This document shows, piece by piece, positions 1 to 7,856 of a DNA stretch of 64,000 nt. The notes below the pieces were generated by a model, which saw only the letters and a program-made list of their open reading frames with translations, had not been told where the DNA came from and did not search any database. The position numbers and the translations under genes were made by a program. Numbering within the stretch: the stretch's first letter is position 1; every line of letters starts with the position of its first letter. Origin of the DNA: CADEED01 sp035701825 (lineage in GTDB: Bacteria; Pseudomonadota; Gammaproteobacteria; Steroidobacterales; Steroidobacteraceae); the NCBI GenBank assembly GCA_035701825.1, contig DASSRK010000198.1:1-64000 (forward strand), read 5' to 3'.

Positions 1-184
1 GTGCCCGAGCATCGTCGTCGCAAGCCGCAACGATCCGTACGGCACCCTCGACTTCGCGCGCGGCTGCGCGCAGGCCTGGGGAAGCCGCTTCGTGGACATC
101 GGCGATGCCGGCCACATCAATGCGGCGAGCGGGTTGGGGGACTGGGCGGCGGGCCACGAACTGCTGGGCGAGCTGGTCTGCTAG
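1..184 (+). CDS. RBBP9/YdeN-type serine hydrolase, C-terminal fragment
   Basis: Only the last 60 codons are inside the window, read in frame 2 and ending at the TAG at 182-184. The peptide contains SRNDPYG, which carries the usual acidic catalytic residue of this alpha/beta-hydrolase family. It also has WGS followed by DAGHINAASG, which carries the catalytic histidine. Family members are small cytoplasmic hydrolases of mostly unknown substrate. The nucleophile lies upstream of the window. The stop codon overlaps the stop of the convergent MFS gene in one CTAG tetranucleotide. Confidence 0.8.
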   Translation, partial: CPSIVVASRNDPYGTLDFARGCAQAWGSRFVDIGDAGHINAASGLGDWAAGHELLGELVC

Positions 185-1497
185 TTAGTAGACGCCGCCG
201 AGGATGGCGGCGGCTCGACGGCCTTTGCCAGCACCCGCGATCGATACAGCAACAGCGTCAACATCGATCCCGCGACCAGGATGCCCGCCAACAGAAACAA
301 CGGGCTGCGGAAACTCCCGGTCGCGTCCTTGAGATAGCCCACCGCGTACGGCCCGACGAAGCCGCCCACCGCGCCCATGGAATTGATCAATGCGATGGCC
401 GCGGCGGCCGAACTACCCGCGAGGAATTTCCCCGGCAGCGCCCAGAATGGCCCGCGCGTCCCGTAGTCGCCGACCGCCGCCACCGAGAGCGCGAGCATCC
501 CGGCGGCCGGCGCCGAGATGAGCCCGGTGGCGACGAAGCCGACGGCGCCGATGAACGTCGGGATGGCCAGGTGCAGGATGCGTTCGCCGCTGCGATCCGA
601 ACTGCGCCCGATCAGCACCATGCCGAGCGCGGCGGCGATGTAGGGAATCGCCGAGAACATCCCGGTCTGCAGATCGGTGAACCCGGAGAGACCCTTGACG
701 ATGGTCGGCACCCACAGCGTGAGTCCGTAGCTGCCCGTCTGGCAGCAGAACATGATGATGGCGAGCAGCCAGACGGTGGGATGGCGCAGCGATTCGCCGA
801 GCCCGATGCGATGTCGGGCGGTGGCCTCGACGTGCTCCGCCTCGATGCGCGCCGACAGCCACTCGCGTTGCGCGGGCTCGAGCCAGCGCGCCTGCCCGGG
901 CTTCTCCGTGAGCCAGAACAGCACCACGATGCCGAGGATCGCCGCCGGCACGCCCTCGACCAGGTACATCCATTGCCAGCCCTGCAGCCCCAGGTGTCCG
1001 TCGAAGCCTAACAACCATCCGGACAGCGGCCCGCCGAACACGATGGACAGCGGTATGCCGATCATGAACCACGACACCGCCTTGGCGCGGTAATCGCGCG
1101 GGAACCAGTCGCTGAGGTAGTAGACGATGCCGGGCAGGAAGCCGGCCTCGGCGATGCCGAGCAGGAAGCGCATGACGTAGAAGCTCGCCTCTCCCTGCAC
1201 GAACATCATGCCGGCCGAGATCAGCCCCCAGGTGATCATGATGCGCGCGATCCACAGGCGCGCGCCAAAGCGCACCAGCGCGAGGTTGCTCGGGATCTCG
1301 CACAGCGCGTAACCGATGAAGAAGATGCCCGCGCCGAGACCGTAGGCCGTCTCGCTCAGGCCGAGATCCGAGTTCATCTGCAGCTTGGCGAAGCCGACGT
1401 TGACCCGGTCGAGCCACGAGATGATGTAGAGCAGCAGCAGGAAGGGCAGCAGGCGCCAGGTGACGCGCGCCATCGTGGTCCGTTCGATCTCGCTCAT
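181..1497 (-). CDS. MFS transporter, ACS (anion:cation symporter) type
   Basis: 438 residues beginning MSEIERTTMARV, a normal length for a 12-helix major facilitator. The N-terminus has the LLLYIISWLDRVNVGFAKL signature typical of the ACS subfamily, which imports organic anions such as phthalate, hydroxyphenylacetate, tartrate or hexuronates. The helix 2-3 loop region has RFGARLW in place of a canonical motif A. Regular hydrophobic blocks continue to the C-terminus, which ends in a short Pro/Ser tail. An ATG eight codons further in is an alternative start. The gene diverges from the Rieske/flavin-reductase gene across only 36 bases, so the two may share regulation and a substrate pathway (inference). 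Confidence 0.88.
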   Translation of the reverse strand: MSEIERTTMARVTWRLLPFLLLLYIISWLDRVNVGFAKLQMNSDLGLSETAYGLGAGIFFIGYALCEIPSNLALVRFGARLWIARIMITWGLISAGMMFVQGEASFYVMRFLLGIAEAGFLPGIVYYLSDWFPRDYRAKAVSWFMIGIPLSIVFGGPLSGWLLGFDGHLGLQGWQWMYLVEGVPAAILGIVVLFWLTEKPGQARWLEPAQREWLSARIEAEHVEATARHRIGLGESLRHPTVWLLAIIMFCCQTGSYGLTLWVPTIVKGLSGFTDLQTGMFSAIPYIAAALGMVLIGRSSDRSGERILHLAIPTFIGAVGFVATGLISAPAAGMLALSVAAVGDYGTRGPFWALPGKFLAGSSAAAAIALINSMGAVGGFVGPYAVGYLKDATGSFRSPLFLLAGILVAGSMLTLLLYRSRVLAKAVEPPPSSAASTN

Positions 1498-1519
1498 CGC
1501 CTGAGTGTAGGGCAAGGCA

Positions 1520-1525
1520 TATGAT
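1520..1525 (+). promoter_or_regulatory. Possible -10 box placing the Rieske fusion gene as a leaderless mRNA
   Basis: TATGAT at 1520-1525 ends eight bases before the ATG at 1534. If it is a sigma-70 -10 box, transcription would start at or next to the start codon. No good Shine-Dalgarno sequence sits in the normal position, which agrees with a leaderless message. No convincing -35 box is visible, so this is weak. Confidence 0.25.
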
Positions 1526-1533
1526 TGCGCCCC

Positions 1534-2619
1534 ATGAATGAAACCGTTGAGTGGATCGACATCGGCGCCGCCGACGACTTCAAGCGCGCGTCCCTGCAGG
1601 AAGCGAAGCTCGGCGAGCGTCACGTCGCCATCTCGTACAAGGACGGCAAGTTCGGCGTCATCTCCAACGTCTGCAACCACGTCGGCGGGCCGCTCGGCAA
1701 GGGGCTGCTCGAAGGCGAGATGGTGGTGTGCCCGTGGCACCAGTACCGCTTCCATCGCTGCACCGGCGAAGGCGAACCGGGCTACGAAGCCGACAAGGTG
1801 CCGAGCTACGGCGTGCGCGAGGAGAACGGCCGCCTGCTGGTCACCGCGAAGCCGGTGAGCAAGCGCGGTCACCTGCCGCACGATCCGCACCCGCTGACGC
1901 GATCGACGGATCGCGCGCCAGGTCCGCTGCGCATCGGCGGCATCTCGACCACCGCGATGGATCCGAAGTATCCGCGCTTCTCCACCTCGGAGCACTTGTT
2001 AGGCACGGCCCTTGAGCACGCGCAGGCGCTCGGCGCCGAGACGAAACTGGTTCGCCTCAACGATCTGAAGTTCCGCAACTGCGAGGGCTTCTATTCCAAG
2101 GCGGCCAAGGCCTGCACCTGGCCGTGCTCCCTCACCACGATGGACAAGACCGACCAGCTCGAGCAGGTCTACGAGATGGCGGTGCACTGGGCCGACGTGC
2201 TGCTGATCGCGACGCCGATCCGCTGGGGCGCGGCCAGCTCGCTCTACTACAAGATGGTCGAGCGCATGAACTGCATCCAGAACCAGATCACGCTGCACAA
2301 CAAGGTGCTGATCCGCAACAAGGTGGCGGCCTTCATCATCACCGGCGGGCAGGACGGCATCCAGTCGGTGGCCGGGCAGATGATGATGTTCTTCAGCGAA
2401 ATCGGTTACGTGGTGCCGCAGTTCCCGTTCATCGCCCACTCGCTCGGCTGGGAGTTCGAGGAGATGGATCGCAACGTCGACTTCGTCGAGCACAGCGAGC
2501 CGCTGCGCAAGGGCGCGCGCGAGCTGGTGGTGCGCAGCGTGGAGATGGCGAAGGGCTTGCTCGAGCGCGAGATGACGCACGCGAGCATCGAGCGCGGCGG
2601 GCGCAAGGCGTCGCGCTAG
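1534..2619 (+). CDS. Rieske [2Fe-2S] ferredoxin fused to an NAD(P)H-dependent FMN reductase-like domain
   Basis: 361 residues. Residues 1-108 form a Rieske domain, with ligands C47-N-H49 in VCNHVGG and C66-P-W-H69 in CPWHQYRF. A linker of about 20 residues rich in His and Pro follows. Residues 131-350 resemble the flavodoxin-fold NAD(P)H:FMN reductase family (GGISTT near the start, then IATPIRWG and FIITGGQDGIQSV). A single polypeptide could therefore pass electrons from NAD(P)H through flavin to the iron-sulfur cluster and on to a partner oxygenase. That role is inference. The ATG at 1534 is preferred to an in-frame TTG at 1525. The stop shares a CTAG with the convergent gene. Confidence 0.85.
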   Translation: MNETVEWIDIGAADDFKRASLQEAKLGERHVAISYKDGKFGVISNVCNHVGGPLGKGLLEGEMVVCPWHQYRFHRCTGEGEPGYEADKVPSYGVREENGRLLVTAKPVSKRGHLPHDPHPLTRSTDRAPGPLRIGGISTTAMDPKYPRFSTSEHLLGTALEHAQALGAETKLVRLNDLKFRNCEGFYSKAAKACTWPCSLTTMDKTDQLEQVYEMAVHWADVLLIATPIRWGAASSLYYKMVERMNCIQNQITLHNKVLIRNKVAAFIITGGQDGIQSVAGQMMMFFSEIGYVVPQFPFIAHSLGWEFEEMDRNVDFVEHSEPLRKGARELVVRSVEMAKGLLEREMTHASIERGGRKASR

Positions 2620-3572
2620 CGCTGCTGCTTCTCGCCTTCGATCTTCTCGATCTGGTAGCGCAGGTTCGCCAGCAGGTCCTGCTGCATCTGCGTGAAGTAG
2701 CGCAGCTGCTCGGCGGTCAGCTCCGCGGCGGCACGCGCGATCATGCGGTTCACGTAGGCCTCGGCGGACCGGACCTGCTGCTGGACCGTGCCCTGGTTCT
2801 CGTAGTAGATCCACCCGCCGTTCATGCCGAAGCCGGCCACGCTGTGTCCCGCGAGCTGCGCATCGCGCTGCGCCTGGTAGCTCTCGTCGGCCAGCGCCGT
2901 GATCAGCGCTTCGGACTGCTCGGTGGATAGCCAGGCCTGGTCGGGCAGGCGGCCGCGCAGGTTCAACACCGTCTCGCGCTCGTTCATGGTCTGCTGGTAG
3001 GTCTCGAACTGCTTCATGCGCTCGGGTCCGAGCAGGTCGGCGACCGGCTGGACCTCCTGGTCGTAGTTGAATTGGCCGGGCTGGCCGCTGCTGCAGGCGC
3101 CGTCGGCCGCGCACTTCGCAAAGGCTTCGCGCCGCTCGAGATCCCTGCGAGCGAGCAGGTCGATCAGCTTCTCGTATTCCTCCGGGCCCAGCTTGAGGCG
3201 CTCGGCCAGCCACGGATACGCGTTGCGCACGCTGTTGCGCGATTCCTCCAGCAGTCGGGCGCGCGCTGCCGGATCCGCCAGCTGCTCGAGCAGCAGCTTG
3301 CTCTGTTGCCTCAGGTACTCGTCCGGCTCGACGTTCGGATCGAGACGGTTGGCCCGCGGCGCTGGCGGGCCCGGCCGCGTCGCCTGTCCCGAGGTGTTGA
3401 AAACGATCCTCGGCTGGCTTGCTGCCGGGACCACCATTCGAGGTGCGGCGGCGCGCGGCGCCGGCACCTGCGCTCGTTCGTCCGCGAGCTCGCGCCACAG
3501 GTAGATAGTCGTGCCGGCGAAGGTCGCGGCGCAGGACGCGAGCAGCAGGACCCAGCCGCGCGCGCCCGTCAT
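2616..3572 (-). CDS. Membrane-anchored protein of unknown function
   Basis: 318 residues, not recognised. One N-terminal hydrophobic segment at about residues 6-24 is followed by a Pro/Ala-rich linker and a long, charged, probably helical region rich in Glu, Gln and Arg. This looks like an inner-membrane anchor with a periplasmic helical domain. It contains NRLDPNVEPDEYLRQQ and repeated Gln-rich stretches. The ATG at 3572 is chosen because it overlaps the sirtuin stop as ATGA, implying translational coupling; an upstream ATG at 3590 is possible. A weak resemblance to LuxR- or lipase-chaperone-like helical proteins is not strong enough to name it. Confidence 0.7.
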   Translation of the reverse strand: MTGARGWVLLLASCAATFAGTTIYLWRELADERAQVPAPRAAAPRMVVPAASQPRIVFNTSGQATRPGPPAPRANRLDPNVEPDEYLRQQSKLLLEQLADPAARARLLEESRNSVRNAYPWLAERLKLGPEEYEKLIDLLARRDLERREAFAKCAADGACSSGQPGQFNYDQEVQPVADLLGPERMKQFETYQQTMNERETVLNLRGRLPDQAWLSTEQSEALITALADESYQAQRDAQLAGHSVAGFGMNGGWIYYENQGTVQQQVRSAEAYVNRMIARAAAELTAEQLRYFTQMQQDLLANLRYQIEKIEGEKQQR

Positions 3573-4270
3573 GCCGCCGCCTTCAGCCACGCGTCCACGA
3601 CGCGCGGGATCACCTGGGTGGCGGGTCCCTGCTCGAAACGGAAGCCGGCCGGGACCTCGTCGATCTCGATCACGTTGAGGATCTTGTCGGCGTCACGGCG
3701 CGCGGCATCCACGAGGCCTGCGGCCGGGTAGACGGTGAGCGACGTGCCGACCACCAGCACCTTGTCCGCCGCCTGGACCAGGCGCCGTGCCTCGTCCATG
3801 TGCCGCGTCTCTTCGCCGAACCACACGATGTCCGGTCGCAGCTGCGTGCCCTCGTCGCATTTCTGCCCGAGTGCGATGGCCGCGCCGTCGATGCGATAGC
3901 GGCGCCGCGACGGGCCGGTGCCACAGGCGAACGCCAGCTCGCCGTGGACGTGCAGCACGCGCGTCGATCCGGCGCGCTCGTGCAGGTTGTCGACGTTCTG
4001 CGTGACCACGGCCACGTCGAAGGATTCCTCGAGCGAAGCGATGGCGCGGTGCGCGGCGTTGGGTTGGGCAGTCCAGGCCTTGGCGCGCCGCTCGTTGTAG
4101 AAGGCGAGGACGACGTCCGGATGCTCGCGCCAGCCATCGGGACTCGCCAGTTCCACCCACGAGTACTGGTTCCACAGTCCGGCCGCGTCGCGAAAGGTCG
4201 GCAGGCCGCTCTCGGCCGAGAGCCCCGAGCCCGAGAGCACGACCAGCTTCTGCCGGCTTCGACTCGCCAC
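3569..4270 (-). CDS. cobB: Sir2-family NAD-dependent deacylase, class III (CobB/SIRT5-like)
   Basis: 233 residues from a GTG start. NAD-binding motifs are GSGLSAESGLPTFRD (residues 14-28) and TQNVDNLHERAG (90-101). The catalytic histidine is H109 in VHGE. LRPDIVWFGE and VVGTSLTVYPA complete the fold. Y58 and R61 in FYNERR form the YxxR pair that, in SIRT5 and E. coli CobB, selects succinyl/malonyl-lysine, so desuccinylase activity is likely. The zinc site is odd: where CxxC pairs are expected there are C116-G-T-G and C138-D-E-G, so only two of the four cysteines remain. It starts four bases after the upstream gene and overlaps the downstream one by ATGA. Confidence 0.88.
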   Translation of the reverse strand: MASRSRQKLVVLSGSGLSAESGLPTFRDAAGLWNQYSWVELASPDGWREHPDVVLAFYNERRAKAWTAQPNAAHRAIASLEESFDVAVVTQNVDNLHERAGSTRVLHVHGELAFACGTGPSRRRYRIDGAAIALGQKCDEGTQLRPDIVWFGEETRHMDEARRLVQAADKVLVVGTSLTVYPAAGLVDAARRDADKILNVIEIDEVPAGFRFEQGPATQVIPRVVDAWLKAAA

Positions 4271-4274
4271 GCGG

Positions 4275-4742
4275 CTACCCGCGCGCCTGCGGCGCATCCG
4301 ACGCATCGGCGTCGACGTGCAGCTGGCTGCGTTTGAACACGGCCAGCAGGCGTTCGATGATCTCCTCGCGCCGTGCGCGGGCCCAGCCCGGCGCATGCGC
4401 GTCCCAGCCGCGCTCGCCCGGCACGTGGATGTCGTACTCGCCGCGGCCGACGTATTCGAGCGGCAGTTCGAGCGCGACGACCTCGCCATCGCGCAGCTCC
4501 TCGTAGATCCAATGGGTGCCGACGCGCCGCCCGATGAAATATCCGCGCCGCAGCAGCTCACGCTTGCGCGCGGTCGCGCGCCAGAACAGGCGGAACAGGA
4601 AGAACGTCACGGCGCCGAGCACCGCGCCGTCGATGAGCTCGCCTCGCGCCAGCAGTACGAGCGCGCCCGCCAGTGCCAGGGCGGCGAGCACGCTGGCCGC
4701 GGCGATCACGCCGCGGAATGAATTGCCGATGCGTTCCCCCAT
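4275..4742 (-). CDS. Small inner-membrane protein of unknown function
   Basis: 155 residues beginning MGERIGNSFRG. Two hydrophobic segments (about residues 11-30 and 36-52) are followed by a basic, cytoplasm-like domain of about 100 residues containing YFIGRRVGTHWIYEEL and a Trp/Arg-rich stretch. No family is recognised. The stop lies four bases before the sirtuin start, so the two are probably co-transcribed. An 88-base gap separates it from ligB upstream. Confidence 0.65.
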   Translation of the reverse strand: MGERIGNSFRGVIAAASVLAALALAGALVLLARGELIDGAVLGAVTFFLFRLFWRATARKRELLRRGYFIGRRVGTHWIYEELRDGEVVALELPLEYVGRGEYDIHVPGERGWDAHAPGWARARREEIIERLLAVFKRSQLHVDADASDAPQARG

Positions 4743-4830
4743 GGGCCCGTAGCATAAGCCACGCCGTCCGCGCATCAATCGTGGGGAATTCGCGGCTTCG
4801 GCCGGCGCCGGCGCGCGCCGGTAACGCGCG

Positions 4831-5673
4831 TCAGGCCGCCTTTTCGAGCAGCAGCAGTCCCGAGCCGGTGTTGGAGATCGGCACCTGGTAATTGCCCTCG
4901 AGCTTGCGCACGCCACCGCCGAGCGCGCCGCGCATGACCAGCCACTGGATGAGCTCCGGGCCCTGGGTACCCGCGAGTCGCACGAGCTCGCGAATCGTGT
5001 AGCCGGCGAGGATCTCCGGCTCGTCGACGATCTTCTCCATGCAGAAGAGGTCGAAAGGCTTGTTGATGAAGCCGGCGCGGCGCCCGTCGAGTTGGTGCGA
5101 GAGGCCGCCGGTGCCGAGCACCACGACCCGTTCGTTCGCGGCCCAGGACTCGATCGCATGGCCGAGCACCTCGCCGAACGACAGGCAGCGGCGCGGGCTC
5201 GGCAAAGGGTGCTGCACGGTGTTCACGTGGATCGGGATGGTGCGCACCGGCCATGAATTCGCATCGGGCCACAGGAGCTGCATCGGCACCACGAAGCCGT
5301 GGTCGACCAGCATCTCCTGGCAGGTAGTCAGGTCGAAGTCCGCCGCCGCGAGGGCCTCGATCACGTGCCAGGAGAAAGCCGGATCGCCCTGGAACGGCGC
5401 GAGCGTCGGCAGTCCCCAGCCCTCGTCGGCATTGCGGTAGTTGGCCGCCGCGCCGATGGCGAAGGCCGGCATCTTGTCGAGGAAGAAATTCAGGCCGTGG
5501 TCGTTGTAGATCACGACCGCCACCGTCGGCCGGACCTCGTTGAGCCAGCGGCGCACCGGCCAGTAGGCCTGGAAGAAATCGCGCCAGTACGGCTCCGCGC
5601 ACTGCTGCTTCGCCATGGCGATGCCGATGGCGGGGATGTGGGAAGTGCCGATGCCGCCGACGATTCGTGCCAC
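4831..5673 (-). CDS. ligB: LigB-type extradiol dioxygenase, catalytic (beta) subunit
   Basis: 280 residues from a GTG placed two bases after the ligA stop. It follows protocatechuate 4,5-dioxygenase LigB along its length. Iron-ligand positions are visible at H12 (GTSHIPA) and H59 (YNDHGLNFF), with a glutamate in GPELIQW; the catalytic histidine is in GTGGLSHQL. DEGWG, VDHGF, NKPFD and MRGALGG also match. The enzyme cleaves a catecholic ring meta to the hydroxyls using Fe(II) and O2. Protocatechuate, gallate or a related lignin-derived acid is a reasonable substrate, but the sequence alone does not decide. Confidence 0.9.
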   Translation of the reverse strand: MARIVGGIGTSHIPAIGIAMAKQQCAEPYWRDFFQAYWPVRRWLNEVRPTVAVVIYNDHGLNFFLDKMPAFAIGAAANYRNADEGWGLPTLAPFQGDPAFSWHVIEALAAADFDLTTCQEMLVDHGFVVPMQLLWPDANSWPVRTIPIHVNTVQHPLPSPRRCLSFGEVLGHAIESWAANERVVVLGTGGLSHQLDGRRAGFINKPFDLFCMEKIVDEPEILAGYTIRELVRLAGTQGPELIQWLVMRGALGGGVRKLEGNYQVPISNTGSGLLLLEKAA

Positions 5674-5675
5674 GT

Positions 5676-6065
5676 TCAGTCTCCCGCGGCGCGCAGGAAT
5701 TCGCGGAATTCCTCGACGCTGCGCCCGGTCTGCTGCGCGCCGATGTCCTGCACGTTCAGCCCGTAGATCCCGGCGAGCTTGGCGAGGTAGTAGATGTTGC
5801 CGCCGGCGGCGAGCAGCGCGAGCACGTCGCGATGCCGCACGGCTTCGAGCTGCTCCTCGTCGAGGCCGAACTTGCGGCAGTAGGCGTCCGGGTCGCGCCG
5901 GAACGCGTCGCGGTTCGCGGCGTCGTTGAACGAGAAGCACATCTTGTTCAACGCGTAGCCGCGCTGCGCCGCGCGGCCGTCGAACAGCGTGGTGCCCCAG
6001 ATGTCGGTGGCGTGCTCTTCCGGGTGGAACGAGGGAACGTACGTGGCGATCATGTCCGCGAGCAT
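5676..6065 (-). CDS. ligA: LigA-type extradiol dioxygenase, small (alpha) subunit
   Basis: 129 residues from the ATG at 6065, chosen because GGGGTGA lies about ten bases upstream; ATGs at 6053 and further upstream are alternatives. The core GYALNKMCFSFNDAANRDAF, then RHRDVLALLAAGGNIYYLAKLAG, is the LigA all-helical domain that caps the LigB active site. The extra N-terminal segment, SFHPEEHATDIWGTTLFDG, occupies the place of the usual LigA leader. It is followed immediately by ligB. An 81-base gap separates it from the phosphatase gene upstream. Confidence 0.87.
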   Translation of the reverse strand: MLADMIATYVPSFHPEEHATDIWGTTLFDGRAAQRGYALNKMCFSFNDAANRDAFRRDPDAYCRKFGLDEEQLEAVRHRDVLALLAAGGNIYYLAKLAGIYGLNVQDIGAQQTGRSVEEFREFLRAAGD

Positions 6066-6146
6066 CGCGCAGCGTTCACCCCGCGACATTCGTAAGGCTA
6101 CGTACGCGACGCGCACGCCGCGCTTGGGCCCATGACAGGTATTCGC

Positions 6147-6734
6147 TCAGGGCGGGCTGGGCGGCGCGGCGATGGCCGCCCGCAATTTCCCGATGTCAGC
6201 CTGGCGCACGTACTTCCGCACGTTGGTCCAGATCGAGTGATAGCCGTAACCGCCGCCGGTGAGCTCGGCGAGCGCATCGTCGGCGCTCCAGCCCTGTTCC
6301 AGTATCCGGTACATGGCCGCCATCAGCCCGGTGCGATCCGAGCCGTGCTGGCAATGGATCAGGAAGGGGCCGTTCTCGGTCTTGCGCAGGATGCGCATCA
6401 CGTCCACGACCTGCGTGTCCTTGATGTTCCAGGTGAAGATCCTCACGTGCTCGGTGCGCAGGTTCGTGCCGCGCACCTCGTCTTCGTCGCTGTTCATGTG
6501 CCGCAGGCTGATGACGGTGCGGATGCCCAGCTTCTCGAGGTTCTTCATGCCGAGGGCCGTCGGCTGCTCGCTACGATAGAGGTTGGGCGTGATCTGGAAC
6601 AGGTTCGCGACGCCTTCGACCTGCAGCGGCTGCGCCCAGGTCGCGGGGCGGGGCGTCGCCGCCGGCGTCTGTGCGCATGCGTCGAGCGCGACCGCCGCGA
6701 CCACCAGCGCCAACAGTCTCCCGCGCCCGCTCAC
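6147..6734 (-). CDS. Exported dual-specificity/tyrosine phosphatase-like protein, probable lipoprotein
   Basis: 195 residues from a GTG that overlaps the upstream stop as GTGA. The first 20 residues form a signal peptide ending in LDAC, a plausible lipobox with acylated C20. The catalytic loop is HCQHGSDRTG, which is the Cx5R signature with C128 and R134. PNLYRSEQP and IRTVISLRH match the bacterial DSP/PTP-like family seen next to lipid and cell-envelope genes. It could dephosphorylate a phospholipid intermediate rather than a protein, because it is coupled to an acyltransferase and a glycosyltransferase. That substrate is inferred. Confidence 0.85.
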   Translation of the reverse strand: MSGRGRLLALVVAAVALDACAQTPAATPRPATWAQPLQVEGVANLFQITPNLYRSEQPTALGMKNLEKLGIRTVISLRHMNSDEDEVRGTNLRTEHVRIFTWNIKDTQVVDVMRILRKTENGPFLIHCQHGSDRTGLMAAMYRILEQGWSADDALAELTGGGYGYHSIWTNVRKYVRQADIGKLRAAIAAPPSPP

Positions 6735-7855
6735 CGGTGCTCCGCCGCGATGAGCTCGACCACGCGCCGCGCGGCGCCCGGTGTGCCGATCGCGCGCGCC
6801 GCTTCGCCCATGATGCGCAGGCGCGCGGGATCCGCCACCAGTCGCGCGAACTTGTAATCGAGCGTCGCCCCGTCCACGGCCTTCTGCGCCGCGCCCGATT
6901 CGAGTAGATAGTCGGCGTTGCGCTCTTCCTGGCCGGGGAGGGGCGACACCAGCAGCATGGGCTTGCCCATGGCGAGGCACTCCGACACGGTGAGCCCGCC
7001 GGGCTTGGTGATCACGAGATCCGAGGCGGTCATGACCCGTTCCACCGTGGTGGTGAACCCGAGCGGGAACAGCCGGCCGGGACGCGCCTTCGCGAGCTTC
7101 TCGAGCTTCGCCAGCTGCTGCGCGTTGCGCCCCGCGAGCGCGATCAGCTGGATGTCGCCCGGCTGGTCCAGCAGGCGTGCGGCGAGCTCATCGAGCGAGC
7201 CGACGCCCGCGCCACCGGCCATGAGCGCCGCGGTGAACCTGCCCGGCGCGATGCCGAGGCCGGCGGCGCACCCGGCGCGGTCCAGTGCCACGGAAAATTG
7301 CGGCATCACCGGGATGCCGGTGACCGTGACGCGTCCCGGTGGCACGCCGCGATCCGCCAGCCGAAAGGCCACCTCCTCGCTGGCGACGCAGTAGCGGTCC
7401 ACCTGCGGGTGCACCCACATCGCGTGCACGTCGAAGTCGGTGACCTGCACCCACAGCGGCGGCAGCGCACGGCCCTTCGCCTTCTGGCGCGACAGCAGTT
7501 CCGCCGGCAGGAAATGCGTGCACAGGATGGCGTCGGGTGCCAGCCGCGCGATCTCGGCATCGAGCCTGCGCGTGTTGACCTTCTCGACCAGGCGCTTGAG
7601 CTTGCCGATGGTCGTGTCGCGGCTCGGACGGTCGGACTTGGAATAAAGGTAAGACCAGAGTTGTGGCAGGCGGTCGACCAGCTTGATGTACTGCTCGGAG
7701 TACAACTTGCGGAAATCCTTCGGCACCAGCGTCAACAAGTCGAGGTGCGTGACCTTGACCTGCGGTGACGCCAGCTTTCCGGCCGCCTCGATCGCCTGCG
7801 CCGCGCGCACGTGGCCGGCGCCGGCCGAGACGCTGAGCGCCAGGATGTGCCGCAC
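6731..7855 (-). CDS. MGDG synthase/MurG-like lipid glycosyltransferase (GT28 type)
   Basis: 374 residues from a GTG two bases after the acyltransferase stop. The N-terminus, LALSVSAGAGHVRAAQAIE, is the signature of the monogalactosyldiacylglycerol synthase N-terminal domain. The C-terminal half has the nucleotide-sugar binding region LVITKPGGLTVSECLAMG followed by PLPGQEERNADYL, as in MurG and diacylglycerol glucosyltransferases. It probably transfers a sugar to a lipid acceptor at the cytoplasmic face of the membrane. The overlaps with both neighbours indicate one operon. Confidence 0.88.
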   Translation of the reverse strand: MRHILALSVSAGAGHVRAAQAIEAAGKLASPQVKVTHLDLLTLVPKDFRKLYSEQYIKLVDRLPQLWSYLYSKSDRPSRDTTIGKLKRLVEKVNTRRLDAEIARLAPDAILCTHFLPAELLSRQKAKGRALPPLWVQVTDFDVHAMWVHPQVDRYCVASEEVAFRLADRGVPPGRVTVTGIPVMPQFSVALDRAGCAAGLGIAPGRFTAALMAGGAGVGSLDELAARLLDQPGDIQLIALAGRNAQQLAKLEKLAKARPGRLFPLGFTTTVERVMTASDLVITKPGGLTVSECLAMGKPMLLVSPLPGQEERNADYLLESGAAQKAVDGATLDYKFARLVADPARLRIMGEAARAIGTPGAARRVVELIAAEHR

Positions 7856-7856
7856 G

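Noticed and set aside
21..1011. Long plus-strand frame across the MFS gene
   Set aside because: Arg/Gly/Pro-rich translation without features; the minus-strand MFS gene explains the region.
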